Notes: generated by a model from the letters alone, not told the origin. 22,335 nucleotides of DNA from Candidatus Pelagibacter sp. (GCA_012963775.1 DTVC01000019.1:8397-30731); one strand, 5' to 3'; shown: positions 5,567 to 15,309, numbered from the stretch's first letter. A program made the numbers and translations.

Positions 5567-6697
5567 ATGTCTGATAACTTAGAAATAAATTTAAAAGAAC
5601 ATAAAATCTTCTTTGTTGGTGGAGAAGATTATTTGGTAAATAATAAAACAGTTGTTAGAGGTCAAATGTATGTTGAATGCTTTAAGCCCACCAAGTCAAA
5701 TAACAAAAATATTATTTTAATTCACGGAGGTGGTCAGAGCGGAGCAGGTTTTATTACAACTGCAGATGGCAGAAGAGGATGGTTACATGATTTTCTATCC
5801 TTTGGTTTCTCAGTTTACGTTGTAGACCAGCCTGGCAGAGCAAGATCGGGATACTCAGAAAGTTTATATGGAAAATTTATAGACAGAGAAACAAATATTT
5901 ATGATGTTGAAAGACGTTTTACTGCGATGGCAAAAAAGGGAAACTGGCCTCAAGCTAAAACACATAAGCAGTGGCCAGGTTCAGGTTTGAGAGGTGATAA
6001 AATTTTTGAACAGTATATGGCTTCACAGGTAAATACGATGTCAGACAGAATTTATATAGAAGAAATGTCTAAAAAAGCTTTAGCTGAACTCATTGATCTA
6101 ATAGGAAACACAGCAGTTTTAGGCCACAGTCAAGGAGGTCCCTTTTGTTGGCTAGCTGCTGATCTAAAACCAGATAAAGTAAAATCGTGTATTGCAGTTG
6201 AACCTAATGGTCCACCATTTTTTAATGTTTCATATGGAGGAGTACAACATAGTCATCTTAACAAACAAACTTTCAAAAAAAATGAATTTGATAAAGACTG
6301 GTATCAGACAAGCTCAGAACCTGATCGACCTAATGGAATTACATATTCTCCTTTAACCTATGATCCGCCTTTAAAAAATGGTGAAAAATTAGAACCTGAA
6401 TTAGATAAAAATTATACATCTGAAAATTTAGCACAGTGCTTTTTGCAAAAAGAGCCAGCAAGAAAATTAGTTAATTTATCAAAGGTTAATATCTTAATAT
6501 TAACTGCAGAATCTTCTTATCATGCACCTTATGATCATGGAACAAGTAATTTCCTTAAACAAGCAGGCGTAGACCATGATTTTATACGTTTAGAAGATCA
6601 TGGCATAAAAGGTAATGGACACATGATGATGCACGAAAAAAATAGTAGAGAAGTATCAAACTTTATAAATAATTGGATAGAAAAAAATTATGTTTGA
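5567..6697 (+). CDS. Alpha/beta hydrolase, Esterase 713 type
   Basis: A 376-residue esterase-like protein resembling the Alcaligenes Esterase 713 fold. The diagnostic block is the oxyanion loop IHGGGQSGAGF (52-62) followed by TTADGRRGWLHDFLSFGF and VYVVDQPGRARSGYS (83-97). The nucleophile is Ser188 in GHSQGG. The acid is probably Glu212 in AVEPNGPPF, since this family uses Glu after strand 6, and the base is His352 in GNGHMMM. No signal peptide is visible, so it is cytoplasmic as annotated, whereas some relatives are exported. The start ATG follows AGGATT, a Shine-Dalgarno placed rather close. It probably hydrolyses an ester or lactone within the carboxylic-acid pathway of this island; a lactonase role next to a sugar-acid dehydratase remnant is plausible but unproven. 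Confidence 0.83.
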   Translation: MSDNLEINLKEHKIFFVGGEDYLVNNKTVVRGQMYVECFKPTKSNNKNIILIHGGGQSGAGFITTADGRRGWLHDFLSFGFSVYVVDQPGRARSGYSESLYGKFIDRETNIYDVERRFTAMAKKGNWPQAKTHKQWPGSGLRGDKIFEQYMASQVNTMSDRIYIEEMSKKALAELIDLIGNTAVLGHSQGGPFCWLAADLKPDKVKSCIAVEPNGPPFFNVSYGGVQHSHLNKQTFKKNEFDKDWYQTSSEPDRPNGITYSPLTYDPPLKNGEKLEPELDKNYTSENLAQCFLQKEPARKLVNLSKVNILILTAESSYHAPYDHGTSNFLKQAGVDHDFIRLEDHGIKGNGHMMMHEKNSREVSNFINNWIEKNYV

Positions 6698-6789
6698 AGC
6701 ATTAGTGTTTGATCATTATTTTTATAGATGAATTAAATTGAAGTTATTGATAAGAGTCAAGACAACTAAAGGTTAAAAATATAATAATT

Positions 6790-7932
6790 ATGGATGGTCC
6801 TCTAAAAAATTTATTGGTTGTGGATCTAACTAGAGTTTTAGTTGGTCCTTATTGTACAATGATACTTTCCGATCTTGGAGCAAGAGTTATTAAAGTAGAG
6901 GCTCCTGAAATAGGTGATGATTCAAGAAAATTTGGTCCTTTTGTAGAAAATTATTCTGCTTATTTTATGTCTCTTAATAGAGGTAAAGAAAGTATCGCTT
7001 TAAATTTAAAAAATGAAGATGATAAAAAAATTTTTGATAAGATTTTATCTAAAGCAGATGTATTAGTAGAAAACTTTAAACCAGGAACATTAGAAAAATG
7101 GGGTTATGGATGGAATGAAGTTAGTAAAAAACATCCTAAATTAATTTATGCTTCTGCTTCAGGTTTTGGTCAAACTGGTCCTCTAAAAGAACTTCCTGCA
7201 TACGATATGGTTGTGCAAGGAATGGGGGGACTTATGAGTCTGACTGGTCAACCAAATTCAGAACCAACAAGAGTTGGAACCTCTATAGGAGATATAACTG
7301 CTGGATTATTTACAACTATAGGAATTAATGCTGCACTATATGATAGACAAAAAACAGGTAAAGGAATGTTTGTAGATGTTGCAATGTTAGATTGTCAAAT
7401 TGCAATTTTAGAAAATGCAATAGCAAGATATTTTTCAAAAAATGAAATACCTAAACCTATGGGCTCACGTCATCCTTCGATTGCACCCTTCGAAGCTTTT
7501 AAAACAAAAGATAGTTATATCATAATTGCTGCTGGTAATGATAAATTGTTTGAAAAACTTTGTAACGTTTTAAAAATATCAGAAATAATTAATGATCCAA
7601 AATTTAATGATAATTCATCTAGATGTAAAAATATGGATGAACTTAAAAAAATTTTTGAAGATAAACTATCTGCTAAAAAAACATCTGAATGGATAAATGA
7701 AATGGAAAAAGACAAAATTCCTTGTGGACGAATATTTAATATCAAAGAAGCTGTAGAGAATCCTCAAATTGAGTCGAGAAATATGATTGTAAAATCTTAT
7801 CACAAAGTTATTGGTGATTTTAAACTAGCTGGTAATCCTATTAAAATGTCTTCCTATAAAGATCAAAAAACTCGCGGAGACATTCCTGATCTTGACGAGC
7901 ATAGAGAAAAAATATTAAAAGAATTTAACTAA
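6790..7932 (+). CDS. Family III CoA transferase (CaiB/BaiF/Frc type)
   Basis: A complete 380-residue family III CoA transferase, which moves CoA from an acyl-CoA donor to a free carboxylic acid through an aspartyl intermediate. Motifs: the N-terminal Rossmann half LVVDLTRVLVGPYCTMILSD (9-28), VIKVEAPEIGDDSR (33-46), NRGKESIALNLK (63-74), the ASASGFGQTGP block (121-131), and the catalytic aspartate Asp168 in RVGTSIGDITAG. The C-terminal DEHREKILKEFN is typical. The 92-bp gap upstream has no clear Shine-Dalgarno, and a TATAAT at 6780-6785 ends only 4 bp before the ATG, which would imply a leaderless message if used. It probably activates the acid processed by the neighbouring dehydratase, lyase and dehydrogenase. 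Convergent with the hydrolase at 7986. Confidence 0.9.
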   Translation: MDGPLKNLLVVDLTRVLVGPYCTMILSDLGARVIKVEAPEIGDDSRKFGPFVENYSAYFMSLNRGKESIALNLKNEDDKKIFDKILSKADVLVENFKPGTLEKWGYGWNEVSKKHPKLIYASASGFGQTGPLKELPAYDMVVQGMGGLMSLTGQPNSEPTRVGTSIGDITAGLFTTIGINAALYDRQKTGKGMFVDVAMLDCQIAILENAIARYFSKNEIPKPMGSRHPSIAPFEAFKTKDSYIIIAAGNDKLFEKLCNVLKISEIINDPKFNDNSSRCKNMDELKKIFEDKLSAKKTSEWINEMEKDKIPCGRIFNIKEAVENPQIESRNMIVKSYHKVIGDFKLAGNPIKMSSYKDQKTRGDIPDLDEHREKILKEFN

Positions 7933-7985
7933 TTTATTGCATAACTTTAAATCAAATAATATATGATAATAATTTTTGTACTGTC

Positions 7986-8765
7986 CTATTTTTTTATTAT
8001 GAATTGTTTAACTAATTGTCTCATTTCAAAAGCTTTTTCAAATACAATCATATGTCCACAATTAGATATGATTTTAGTTTCTGAATTTTTAATTGCATCT
8101 GACATTTTAGTTCCTACTTTTAGTGGTACCATTTTGTCTAATTCACCAAATATACATAACGTTGAACAATTAATTTTATTTAAAGCTTTTTCGCCATCCT
8201 TGTAATTGTTACATGCATTTAAGTCCACAGCTAAAACTTCTCTAATTTCTCTCGATGAATTAATAATTTTTTTTACTGGATTACCACCAATAAAAGCTTT
8301 TGAGCCTTCATAACCCCATTTCATCATAAGCAAAATTGCTTTATCATCACCAGCTTCTGCTAAATCGATTAAGTCTTGGTTTACAGGCATTTTATATGAT
8401 CCCGCGACAAGCACTAAACTAGATATTAAGTCTGGGTATCTAGATGCAAAATCAATGCCCACAAGACACCCTTGGGAATGACCAACTATAATAATTTTTG
8501 AAATATTAACTTTTTTCATTAATAATTTTACCCAGTCAGAAATTTCTTGGATTGATTTTAGAGCTGGACCATCAGAATTGCCATGTCCTGGAAGATCAAT
8601 TGATAAAACATTAAATCCTTGGGAAACATAAAATTGCTCATGAAGTGACCAAACGATATGAGTTAGTCCACTTCCATGCATCAACAATATTGATGGTTTT
8701 TTTTTATCAAACTCCATACCGCTTGTTGAGACGAACACGCTTTTCTCGTTAACGTCTAAAATCAG
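7986..8765 (-). CDS. Alpha/beta hydrolase with apparent CTG start codon
   Basis: A 259-residue alpha/beta hydrolase. Ser nucleophile in VGHSQGCLVG, oxyanion segment LLMHGSGLTHIVW, acid Asp in FGELDKMVPLKVG, base His in NCGHMIVFE. Start choice: the first standard start is a GTG at 8736-8738, but the frame stays open upstream and encodes ILDVNEKS, which matches the usual MIL-x-VN-x-K-x-VF N-terminus of the family. No ATG, GTG or TTG exists there. A CTG at 8763-8765 sits 5 nt after a perfect AAGGAG (8771-8776), and CTGA overlaps the TGA stop of the acyl-CoA synthetase gene exactly as an ATGA junction would. I therefore start at CTG. Last gene of the long minus-strand cluster. Substrate unknown; the context suggests an ester or thioester linked to acyl-CoA catabolism. 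Confidence 0.82.
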   Translation of the reverse strand: MILDVNEKSVFVSTSGMEFDKKKPSILLMHGSGLTHIVWSLHEQFYVSQGFNVLSIDLPGHGNSDGPALKSIQEISDWVKLLMKKVNISKIIIVGHSQGCLVGIDFASRYPDLISSLVLVAGSYKMPVNQDLIDLAEAGDDKAILLMMKWGYEGSKAFIGGNPVKKIINSSREIREVLAVDLNACNNYKDGEKALNKINCSTLCIFGELDKMVPLKVGTKMSDAIKNSETKIISNCGHMIVFEKAFEMRQLVKQFIIKK

Positions 8766-10390
8766 TTTAGCTCCTTGGCCTTTTTTCTTAATTCAAATTT
8801 TTGGATTTTTCCTGTTGAAGTTTTGGGTAATGCAGAAAAAACCACTTTTTTAGGTAATTTAAACCCTGCTAAAGTTTCTCTACAAAATTTTATAATTTCT
8901 TCTTCTGTTGCTTTTTTTCCCTCAATAAGCTCTATAAATGCACAAGGTGTTTCTCCCCATTTTTCATCTGGTTTAGCAACAACAGCAGCTAATGATACTG
9001 AAGGATGTTTGGCTATAGTATTTTCAATTTCAATTGATGAAATATTTTCTCCTCCAGAAATGATAATATCTTTGGATCTGTCCTGAATTTTTATGTATCC
9101 ATTTGGATGTGTCACAGCTAAATCACCCGAGTGAAACCATCCACCTTTCATTGCTTTTTCTGTTGCTTCTTTATCTTTATAATAACCTTTCATCACAATA
9201 TTTCCTCTTATCATTATTTCACCCATGGTTTTGCCATCATGTGGCACTGGTTTCATCGTTTCTGGATCCATTACAACAGCTCCCTCTGTATTTGGATACC
9301 TTACCCCTTGTCGTGCTTTAATCTCATTTTTTTTATCTTGTTCTAAATCGTTCCATTCATCATTCCAAGCACACTGCAACATATGTCCATAAGTTTCTGT
9401 CAATCCATAGACATGCATTACATCAAAACCTAAATTTTGCATTTTCTCAAATATAATACTAGGCGGAGGAGCTCCCGCAGTTAATACATGAATTTTTCTT
9501 TTTAATTTTTTTTGATGCTCTTTAGGTGCATTAGCTATCATGTTTAATACAATTGGTGCACCACCAAAATGAGTAACATCATACTTGTCTATTAACTCAA
9601 AGATTTTTTTAACATCAATATTTCTTAAACAAATTACTCGCGCATGCAACATTGACATTGTCCATGGATAGCACCATCCATTGCAATGAAACATTGGAAC
9701 TGTGTATAAAAAATTTAATTTATTGGGCATGTTCCAAGCAACAGCACTTCCTGTTGCCATTAAATAAGATCCTCGATGATGATAAACAACGCCTTTGGGA
9801 TTTCCCGTAGTGCCAGATGTATAACCTAAAGAAATAGCTTGCCATTCATCTTTTGGTTTTTTCCACTCATAATTTTCATCACCTGTATTTAAGAATTGTT
9901 CATACTCATGTTCTCCAATTTTTTTTGAATCTGAAAGATTTACATCTTTATCATCTATATCAATTATAGTTATTTTTGATTTAAAATTTGCTAGAGCTTT
10001 AGAAATAACTTCATGAAATTGTCTATCAACTATTAAAACTTTTGCATCGCTGTGTTCTAAAATATAACTAATAGTTTTTGCGTCTAATCTTGTATTAATT
10101 GCATTAATAACTGCACCTACCATGGGTATTGAATAATGCGCCTCAAATATTTCAGGTGTATTAAATGCCATAATAGAAACTGTATCTCCAGTTTTTATTC
10201 CAATCTTCTCAAGTGCGCTTGCAAATTTTACACATCTTTTATAAACCTCAGCCCAAGTATATGATCTGCTCTCATAAACTATAGCCTCATAATTTGGGTA
10301 AATATCTTTTGTTCTTTCTAAAAAAGATAATGGAGACAGTGGCACATAATTAGCGTTATTTTTATCTAAGTTCGTATCGTAATGGCTCAT
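8762..10390 (-). CDS. Acyl-CoA synthetase, AMP-forming (DmdB-like, 3-methylmercaptopropionate-CoA ligase family)
   Basis: A 542-residue adenylate-forming enzyme that activates a fatty or short carboxylic acid to its CoA thioester with ATP. Motifs in order: the P-loop-like YTSGTTGNPKGV (190-201), YGLTETYG for ATP/adenylate binding, GWFHSGDLAV with the ribose-binding Asp, the hinge DRSKDIISGG region, and the C-terminal catalytic lysine Lys528 in KTSTGKIQKFELRK. The N-terminal block ending PEIFEAHYSIPMVGAVINAI (79-98) followed by NTRLDA fits the medium-chain/DmdB group. With a DmdC-like dehydrogenase just upstream (1-bp gap), the pair matches the second and third steps of DMSP demethylation catabolism known from SAR11 and roseobacters. 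Substrate range in this family is broad, so medium-chain fatty acids are an alternative. Confidence 0.85.
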   Translation of the reverse strand: MSHYDTNLDKNNANYVPLSPLSFLERTKDIYPNYEAIVYESRSYTWAEVYKRCVKFASALEKIGIKTGDTVSIMAFNTPEIFEAHYSIPMVGAVINAINTRLDAKTISYILEHSDAKVLIVDRQFHEVISKALANFKSKITIIDIDDKDVNLSDSKKIGEHEYEQFLNTGDENYEWKKPKDEWQAISLGYTSGTTGNPKGVVYHHRGSYLMATGSAVAWNMPNKLNFLYTVPMFHCNGWCYPWTMSMLHARVICLRNIDVKKIFELIDKYDVTHFGGAPIVLNMIANAPKEHQKKLKRKIHVLTAGAPPPSIIFEKMQNLGFDVMHVYGLTETYGHMLQCAWNDEWNDLEQDKKNEIKARQGVRYPNTEGAVVMDPETMKPVPHDGKTMGEIMIRGNIVMKGYYKDKEATEKAMKGGWFHSGDLAVTHPNGYIKIQDRSKDIIISGGENISSIEIENTIAKHPSVSLAAVVAKPDEKWGETPCAFIELIEGKKATEEEIIKFCRETLAGFKLPKKVVFSALPKTSTGKIQKFELRKKAKELN

Positions 10391-10391
10391 A

Positions 10392-12155
10392 TTAGTTAAA
10401 TTTAAAATCCATAATATACTTACTTCCAGTAGTTGCAGTTAAATAATAACTTTCTATCCTTGGAAGAACTCTATTAAAGAAAAAATTTGCTGTTTGAATT
10501 TTTTCTTCATAAAATTGTTTATTTTTTTCATAATCATTAAAGCTAGCCTCTAAAACCTTAACCCATGCATGAGCGGTAGCTACTAAACCAAGTACTTTTA
10601 AATAATCATTACAAGCAGCACTTACATCATCTTTTGAATTTTGCATTTTTTCTTTAATCCAGTTAGTAAATTTTAATAAAATTTCTATATTTTTATTTAG
10701 TTTTTCAATAAATGGTTTAATTTTTTCTTCTTTTATAAGAATGTCTTCTTTAATTAAGGAAATATATTTATCAATTATGTTTCCATTTTTGTTTACTAAC
10801 TTTCTAAAAACTAAATCAATTGCTTGAACAGAATTCGTGCCTTCGTAAATTGGTGTAATTCTATTATCTCTATATAATTGTTCAATTCCTTGATCTTTAG
10901 TATATCCATACCCTCCATAAATTTGTATAGCATCGCTAGTAATTTCCATGCCCATGTCGGTGAACAAAGATTTAACAACTGGTGTCATTAAGGAAACAAG
11001 ATCAGATGCTTCTTGTCTAATTTTTTCATCTTTGTGATAAAGACTTACTTCTGTTTGTTGAGACAACCAAAAATTTAACGCTCTTTCTCCTTCTATAATT
11101 GATTTCATGTTTAATAACGATTTTCTTATATCAGCATGTTTTATAATAAAATCAGCACCATCACTTGATTGACTCTGATGACTTTTTCCTTGTTTTCTCT
11201 CTTTTGCATAATTTAAAGAATTTTGATATGCAATTTCAGAAATTCCTAATCCTTGAATTCCAACTACAATTCTTTCTAGATTCATCATGGTAAACATTGA
11301 GTTTAATCCTTTATTTTTTGGACCAATCATATATCCAACTGAATTATCAAAATTTAGTACACAGGTCGCTGATCCTTTAATTCCCATCTTGCTTTCAATA
11401 GAACCAGTTGAAACTTTGTTTCGTTGCCCGATAGACCCATCATCGTTAACTATAAATTTTGGTACAAGAAATAAACTTATTCCTTTAGTGCCGGCAGGTG
11501 AGTCAGAAGCTCTTGCAATAACCAGATGAATAATATTTTCAGTAAGATCATGATCTCCAGAAGTAATAAATATTTTTTGTCCACTTATTTTAAAAGTTCC
11601 ATTTGATTGTTCTACTGCTTTTGTTTTTAATAAACCTAAATCTGTTCCACACACAGATTCGGTCAAACACATTGTGCCACTCCATTTTCCTTCTACCATC
11701 TTTGGTAAAAATTTATTTTTTATAGAATCTGATGCATGACGATTAATGCAGTTATATGCACCAATGCTTAGTTCGCTATAAAGTTTAAAAGCGAGACTTG
11801 CTGAAGACAACATTTCATCAAAAAAAGCGCTAACCGTCTTTGGCATTCCCTGTCCACCATACTTTGGATCGCAAGATAAAGATTGCCAGCCATCTTCTAT
11901 AAATTTATTGTAGGCTTCTTTGTAACCTGGTGGAGTTCTTACAATTCCATTTTCTAAAACAGTTGGATTTTCATCTCCAGATTTAGCTAAAGGTAATATT
12001 ATATTTTGGTTAAGTTTTGCTGCTTCTTCTAAAATATCTTTTACAAGTTCAGGTGTAATTTCTTTATATTTCTCAAGCTCATTATAATTTTTATTATTTC
12101 TTAACTTCTCAAAAAGAAACATCATATCTTCAACTGGAGCTGAATAAGTTGTCAT
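10392..12155 (-). CDS. Acyl-CoA dehydrogenase (DmdC-like, 3-methylmercaptopropionyl-CoA dehydrogenase family)
   Basis: A 587-residue FAD-dependent acyl-CoA dehydrogenase of the long subgroup with an extra C-terminal helical domain, compared with about 380-400 residues for classical members. The opening TYSAPVEDMMFLFE and the block DPKYGGQGMP (96-105) are typical of the DmdC/AcdA-like subgroup. FAD- and substrate-binding segments: MCLTESVCGTDLGLLKTKA (162-180) and FITSGDHDL. The catalytic base is Glu438 in ITPIYEGTNSVQA, and YGGYGYTKD precedes it. It oxidises an acyl-CoA to the 2-enoyl-CoA; in DMSP breakdown this makes methylthioacryloyl-CoA. It lies 31 bp after leuB and 1 bp before the acyl-CoA synthetase. 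No dmdA or DmdD-type hydratase is in the window. No clear Shine-Dalgarno. A general fatty-acyl-CoA role cannot be excluded. Confidence 0.85.
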   Translation of the reverse strand: MTTYSAPVEDMMFLFEKLRNNKNYNELEKYKEITPELVKDILEEAAKLNQNIILPLAKSGDENPTVLENGIVRTPPGYKEAYNKFIEDGWQSLSCDPKYGGQGMPKTVSAFFDEMLSSASLAFKLYSELSIGAYNCINRHASDSIKNKFLPKMVEGKWSGTMCLTESVCGTDLGLLKTKAVEQSNGTFKISGQKIFITSGDHDLTENIIHLVIARASDSPAGTKGISLFLVPKFIVNDDGSIGQRNKVSTGSIESKMGIKGSATCVLNFDNSVGYMIGPKNKGLNSMFTMMNLERIVVGIQGLGISEIAYQNSLNYAKERKQGKSHQSQSSDGADFIIKHADIRKSLLNMKSIIEGERALNFWLSQQTEVSLYHKDEKIRQEASDLVSLMTPVVKSLFTDMGMEITSDAIQIYGGYGYTKDQGIEQLYRDNRITPIYEGTNSVQAIDLVFRKLVNKNGNIIDKYISLIKEDILIKEEKIKPFIEKLNKNIEILLKFTNWIKEKMQNSKDDVSAACNDYLKVLGLVATAHAWVKVLEASFNDYEKNKQFYEEKIQTANFFFNRVLPRIESYYLTATTGSKYIMDFKFN

Positions 12156-12186
12156 AAATATTAGAAAGTAAAATAAGTTAAATTAT

Positions 12187-13296
12187 TTATTTTTGCAAAC
12201 ACGCAATAATAGCGTTTCCCATAGTTTCTGTTGAAACTTCTTTATTTCCTTTGGACATAATATCTTTAGTTCTTAATCCATCATCTAATACTTTTTGAAC
12301 TGCATCATCAAGATGATCTGCTTCTTTATCTAGGTTTAACGAATATTTCAAAGCCATTGAAAAACTTAAAATAGTTGCAATTGGATTTGCAATTCCTTTA
12401 CCTGCTATATCAGGAGCCGATCCATGAACCGGTTCATACATTGATCTCATATTTCCATTTTTATCTTTTGCACCAAGTGAAGCTGAAGGTAAAAGACCTA
12501 GGGAGCCAGTTAACATAGCAGCTTCATCTGAAAGCATATCTCCAAAAAGGTTATCAGTAACTATTACATCAAATTGTTTAGGATTTCTTAACAATTGCAT
12601 AGCACAATTATCCGCAAGCATATGTTTTAATTCTACTTCTTTGTATTCTTTCTCATGAAGAGTCTGAACTTCCTCTTTCCACAATTGACCGGCCTCCATA
12701 ACATTAGATTTTTCACAAGATGTAACTTTATTTTTTCTTTTTTTAGCTAAATCAAAAGCAACTCTTGCAACTCTTTCAATTTCGCTTGTTGTGTAAGTAT
12801 GAGTATTAATTCCTTTACGCCCACCATTATCTATTGGCTTAATTCCTCTTGGTTCTCCATAATAAATACCACCAGTTAATTCTCTTACTATCATTATATC
12901 AAGCCCTGAAACTATTTCTGGTTTTAAGCTAGAGGCATCTACTAATTGTTTAAAACAAATTGCAGGTCTTAAATTAGCAAATAATTTTAGCTCTTTTCTT
13001 AATTTTAACAGAGCTCTTTCAGGTTTTTTTGAAAACTCTAAATTATCCCATTTAGGTCCGCCAACTGCTCCTAAAATTACAGCTTCACTTTCTAATGCTT
13101 TATAGAAAACTTCATCAGTCAGTGGTGTTCCATGTTTATCATAAGCAGAACCACCAATTAAATCTTCATCAATTTCAAAATCTAACGATTTATTTTTATT
13201 AAACCAAACTATTATTTTTTTTACTTCAGCGATTACCTCGGGTCCAATACCATCGCCTGGCAAAAGTAAAATTTTTCTTTTTTTTACCTTAATCAT
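12187..13296 (-). CDS. leuB: 3-isopropylmalate dehydrogenase
   Basis: A 369-residue NAD-dependent decarboxylating dehydrogenase, third step of leucine synthesis, converting 3-isopropylmalate to 2-ketoisocaproate. The N-terminal [11 protein letters not shown] (11-21) is the family signature. Substrate arginines are visible as Arg100 (LLKLRKEL), Arg110 (FANLRPA) and Arg138 ([12 protein letters not shown]), with the catalytic tyrosine in GIYYGEPRG, Lys196 (CEKSNVMEA) and the Mg-binding aspartates 248, 253 and 257 ([13 protein letters not shown]). NAD adenine-binding block: [18 protein letters not shown]. Its start overlaps the end of leuD by 8 bp, indicating translational coupling. Normal length and no broken motif. 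Confidence 0.97.
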   Translation of the reverse strand: MIKVKKRKILLLPGDGIGPEVIAEVKKIIVWFNKNKSLDFEIDEDLIGGSAYDKHGTPLTDEVFYKALESEAVILGAVGGPKWDNLEFSKKPERALLKLRKELKLFANLRPAICFKQLVDASSLKPEIVSGLDIMIVRELTGGIYYGEPRGIKPIDNGGRKGINTHTYTTSEIERVARVAFDLAKKRKNKVTSCEKSNVMEAGQLWKEEVQTLHEKEYKEVELKHMLADNCAMQLLRNPKQFDVIVTDNLFGDMLSDEAAMLTGSLGLLPSASLGAKDKNGNMRSMYEPVHGSAPDIAGKGIANPIATILSFSMALKYSLNLDKEADHLDDAVQKVLDDGLRTKDIMSKGNKEVSTETMGNAIIACLQK

Positions 13297-13894
13297 TAAA
13301 GATCCATGGTTTACTCGATTTTAATTTATTTTCATATGCAACAATTTTATCTGATTTTTCTAGAGATAGATCAATATCATCTAATCCTTCGAGTAAGCAT
13401 TTTTTCTTGAATTCATCTATCTCAAATTTGATTTCTTTATTACCAAAAATGATTTTTTGATCAGGTAAATTAATTGCTATTTCCTCTTTTCTATTTGCAT
13501 ACTCAGATATTTCTTTTATTTTTTCATCTGAAATTGTTATTGGCAAAATTCCATTTTTAAAACAATTGTTATAAAAAATATCTGCATAGCTCGAACTTAT
13601 AACACATGTAATTCCAAAATCTAAAAGTGCCCAAGGAGCATGTTCTCTTGAAGAACCACAACCAAAATTTTTATCTACAATTAAGATTTTAGACTGGTTA
13701 AATGGACTTTTATTTAAAATAAAATCATTTATTAAATTTCCACTTTCATCGTATCTCATTGCAAAAAATAAATGTTTTCCTAAACCTGTTCTTTTAATTG
13801 TTTTTAAAAATTGTGCTGGAATTATCGTATCCGTATCAATGTTAGCTATTGGAAGATAGACCGGTATGCTTTTAAGTGTTGTAAATTTTTTCAT
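13289..13894 (-). CDS. leuD: 3-isopropylmalate dehydratase small subunit
   Basis: A 201-residue swivel-domain subunit of isopropylmalate isomerase, which pairs with LeuC to move the hydroxyl of 2-isopropylmalate. Signature blocks are [20 protein letters not shown] (17-36) and [19 protein letters not shown], followed by [19 protein letters not shown]. Length fits the bacterial family. The start codon abuts the leuC stop (TAA-ATG with no gap), so the subunits are made in step. The last 8 bp are shared with leuB. Confidence 0.96.
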   Translation of the reverse strand: MKKFTTLKSIPVYLPIANIDTDTIIPAQFLKTIKRTGLGKHLFFAMRYDESGNLINDFILNKSPFNQSKILIVDKNFGCGSSREHAPWALLDFGITCVISSSYADIFYNNCFKNGILPITISDEKIKEISEYANRKEEIAINLPDQKIIFGNKEIKFEIDEFKKKCLLEGLDDIDLSLEKSDKIVAYENKLKSSKPWIFND

Positions 13895-15298
13895 TTAATA
13901 TCGATACTTTCTAACATCATCTAAATTGCCTGAAATTGCAGCAGCAGCTGCCATTGCAGGGCTAACTAGATGTGTTCTTCCACCCCTACCTTGACGACCT
14001 TCAAAATTTCTATTTGAAGTAGATGCACATCTTTCCCCTGACTTTAATTTATCTGCATTCATTGCGAGACACATTGAACATCCTGGTTCTCTCCATTCAA
14101 ATCCAGAGTTTTTGAATATTTTGTCTAGTCCTTCTTGTTCTGCTTGTTCTTTAACTAAACCTGATCCTGGAACAACAATCGCATCCACATGGCTAGCAAT
14201 TTTCCTATCTTTTAAAATTTTTGCAGCTTCTCTTAGATCTTCAATTCTTCCATTGGTACAACTACCTATAAAAACTTTATCAATTTTTATATCTTTAACA
14301 AAGGTATCGGGTTCTAATCCCATATATTTTAATGATCTTTCAATTGAATTTTTTTTGTCCGGATCAACTTCTTGATCTGGATTAGGAACTTTTCCATCAA
14401 TTGTAACAACGTCTTGTGGTGAAGTTCCCCAGGTTACCATTGGTTTTATTTCTTTGGCTTCCAAACTAATTTCTTTATCAAAACTAACATCATCGTCAGA
14501 CTTAAGTTGGCTCCAGTATTCTAAAGCTTTATCCCAGTTTTCATTTTTTGGGGACATCGGTTTATTTTTTAAATAATCAAATATTTTCTGATCTGGTTGA
14601 ATTAATCCTGCTCGTGCACCACCTTCAATTGTCATATTACAAATTGTCATCCTTTGTTCAACGCTAAGTGATGAAATTAAATTTCCAGCATATTCAATCA
14701 CATATCCAGTTCCACCCGCAGTTCCTATTTTTCCAATTATTTGTAAAATTACGTCTTTTGAAGTTACACCCGCTGATAACTGTCCATTAACATTTATTCT
14801 GAAATTTTTTGATTTTTTTTGAACTAAAGTTTGAGTAGCCAAAACATGTTCAACTTCAGATGTTCCAATACCAAAAGCTAAAGCTCCGAATGCTCCGTGG
14901 GTTGCTGCATGGCTATCTCCACATACCATTATCGTTCCAGGTTGTGTAAAACCTTGCTCAGGCCCAATTATATGAACTATACCTTGCCTCTTATCATTCA
15001 TTCCAAATAATTGAACTCCAAACTCTTTACAATTTGCATCTAAAGTATCTACCTGAATTTTTGACTCCTCATCAGAAATACCTTTGGATCTGTCAGTCGT
15101 TGGAACATTATGATCTGCAACTGCCAAAGTTAGTTTTGGTTGTCTTACTCTTCTTTTAGTATTTCTTAATCCTTCAAAAGCCTGAGGGCTTGTAACTTCA
15201 TGAATTAAGTGTCTATCAACAAAAAGAAGTGAAGTACCATCTTCTTGCACATGAACAAGATGTTCATTCCAAATTTTATCGTAAATTGTTTGAGACAT
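13895..15298 (-). CDS. leuC: 3-isopropylmalate dehydratase large subunit
   Basis: A 467-residue aconitase-family subunit carrying the 4Fe-4S cluster. The three cluster cysteines are Cys347 (FIGSCTNGR), Cys407 and Cys410 ([10 protein letters not shown]). Other family blocks: [19 protein letters not shown] (27-45), ADHNVPT (61-67), [20 protein letters not shown] (124-143) and [10 protein letters not shown] (223-232). The N-terminus aligns with standard LeuC, so the ATG at 15298 is secure despite no Shine-Dalgarno. It sits 11 bp after rplS: the leucine genes are appended to the ribosomal-protein operon, an arrangement known in alphaproteobacteria. Confidence 0.97.
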   Translation of the reverse strand: MSQTIYDKIWNEHLVHVQEDGTSLLFVDRHLIHEVTSPQAFEGLRNTKRRVRQPKLTLAVADHNVPTTDRSKGISDEESKIQVDTLDANCKEFGVQLFGMNDKRQGIVHIIGPEQGFTQPGTIMVCGDSHAATHGAFGALAFGIGTSEVEHVLATQTLVQKKSKNFRINVNGQLSAGVTSKDVILQIIGKIGTAGGTGYVIEYAGNLISSLSVEQRMTICNMTIEGGARAGLIQPDQKIFDYLKNKPMSPKNENWDKALEYWSQLKSDDDVSFDKEISLEAKEIKPMVTWGTSPQDVVTIDGKVPNPDQEVDPDKKNSIERSLKYMGLEPDTFVKDIKIDKVFIGSCTNGRIEDLREAAKILKDRKIASHVDAIVVPGSGLVKEQAEQEGLDKIFKNSGFEWREPGCSMCLAMNADKLKSGERCASTSNRNFEGRQGRGGRTHLVSPAMAAAAAISGNLDDVRKYRY

Positions 15299-15309
15299 TT
15301 AGAAAAAAA

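Noticed and set aside
6780..6785. TATAAT just before the CoA transferase as a promoter
   Set aside because: It ends 4 bp before the ATG and has no matching -35; TATAAT strings are expected by chance in this A/T-rich DNA.
8775..9346. Open frames on the plus strand across the acyl-CoA synthetase gene
   Set aside because: They are antisense shadows of a complete, motif-rich gene and have no homologous content.
10400..12155. Acyl-CoA dehydrogenase as a fusion with another enzyme because of its 587-residue length
   Set aside because: The extra length is the C-terminal helical domain normal for the DmdC-like subgroup, not a second catalytic domain.
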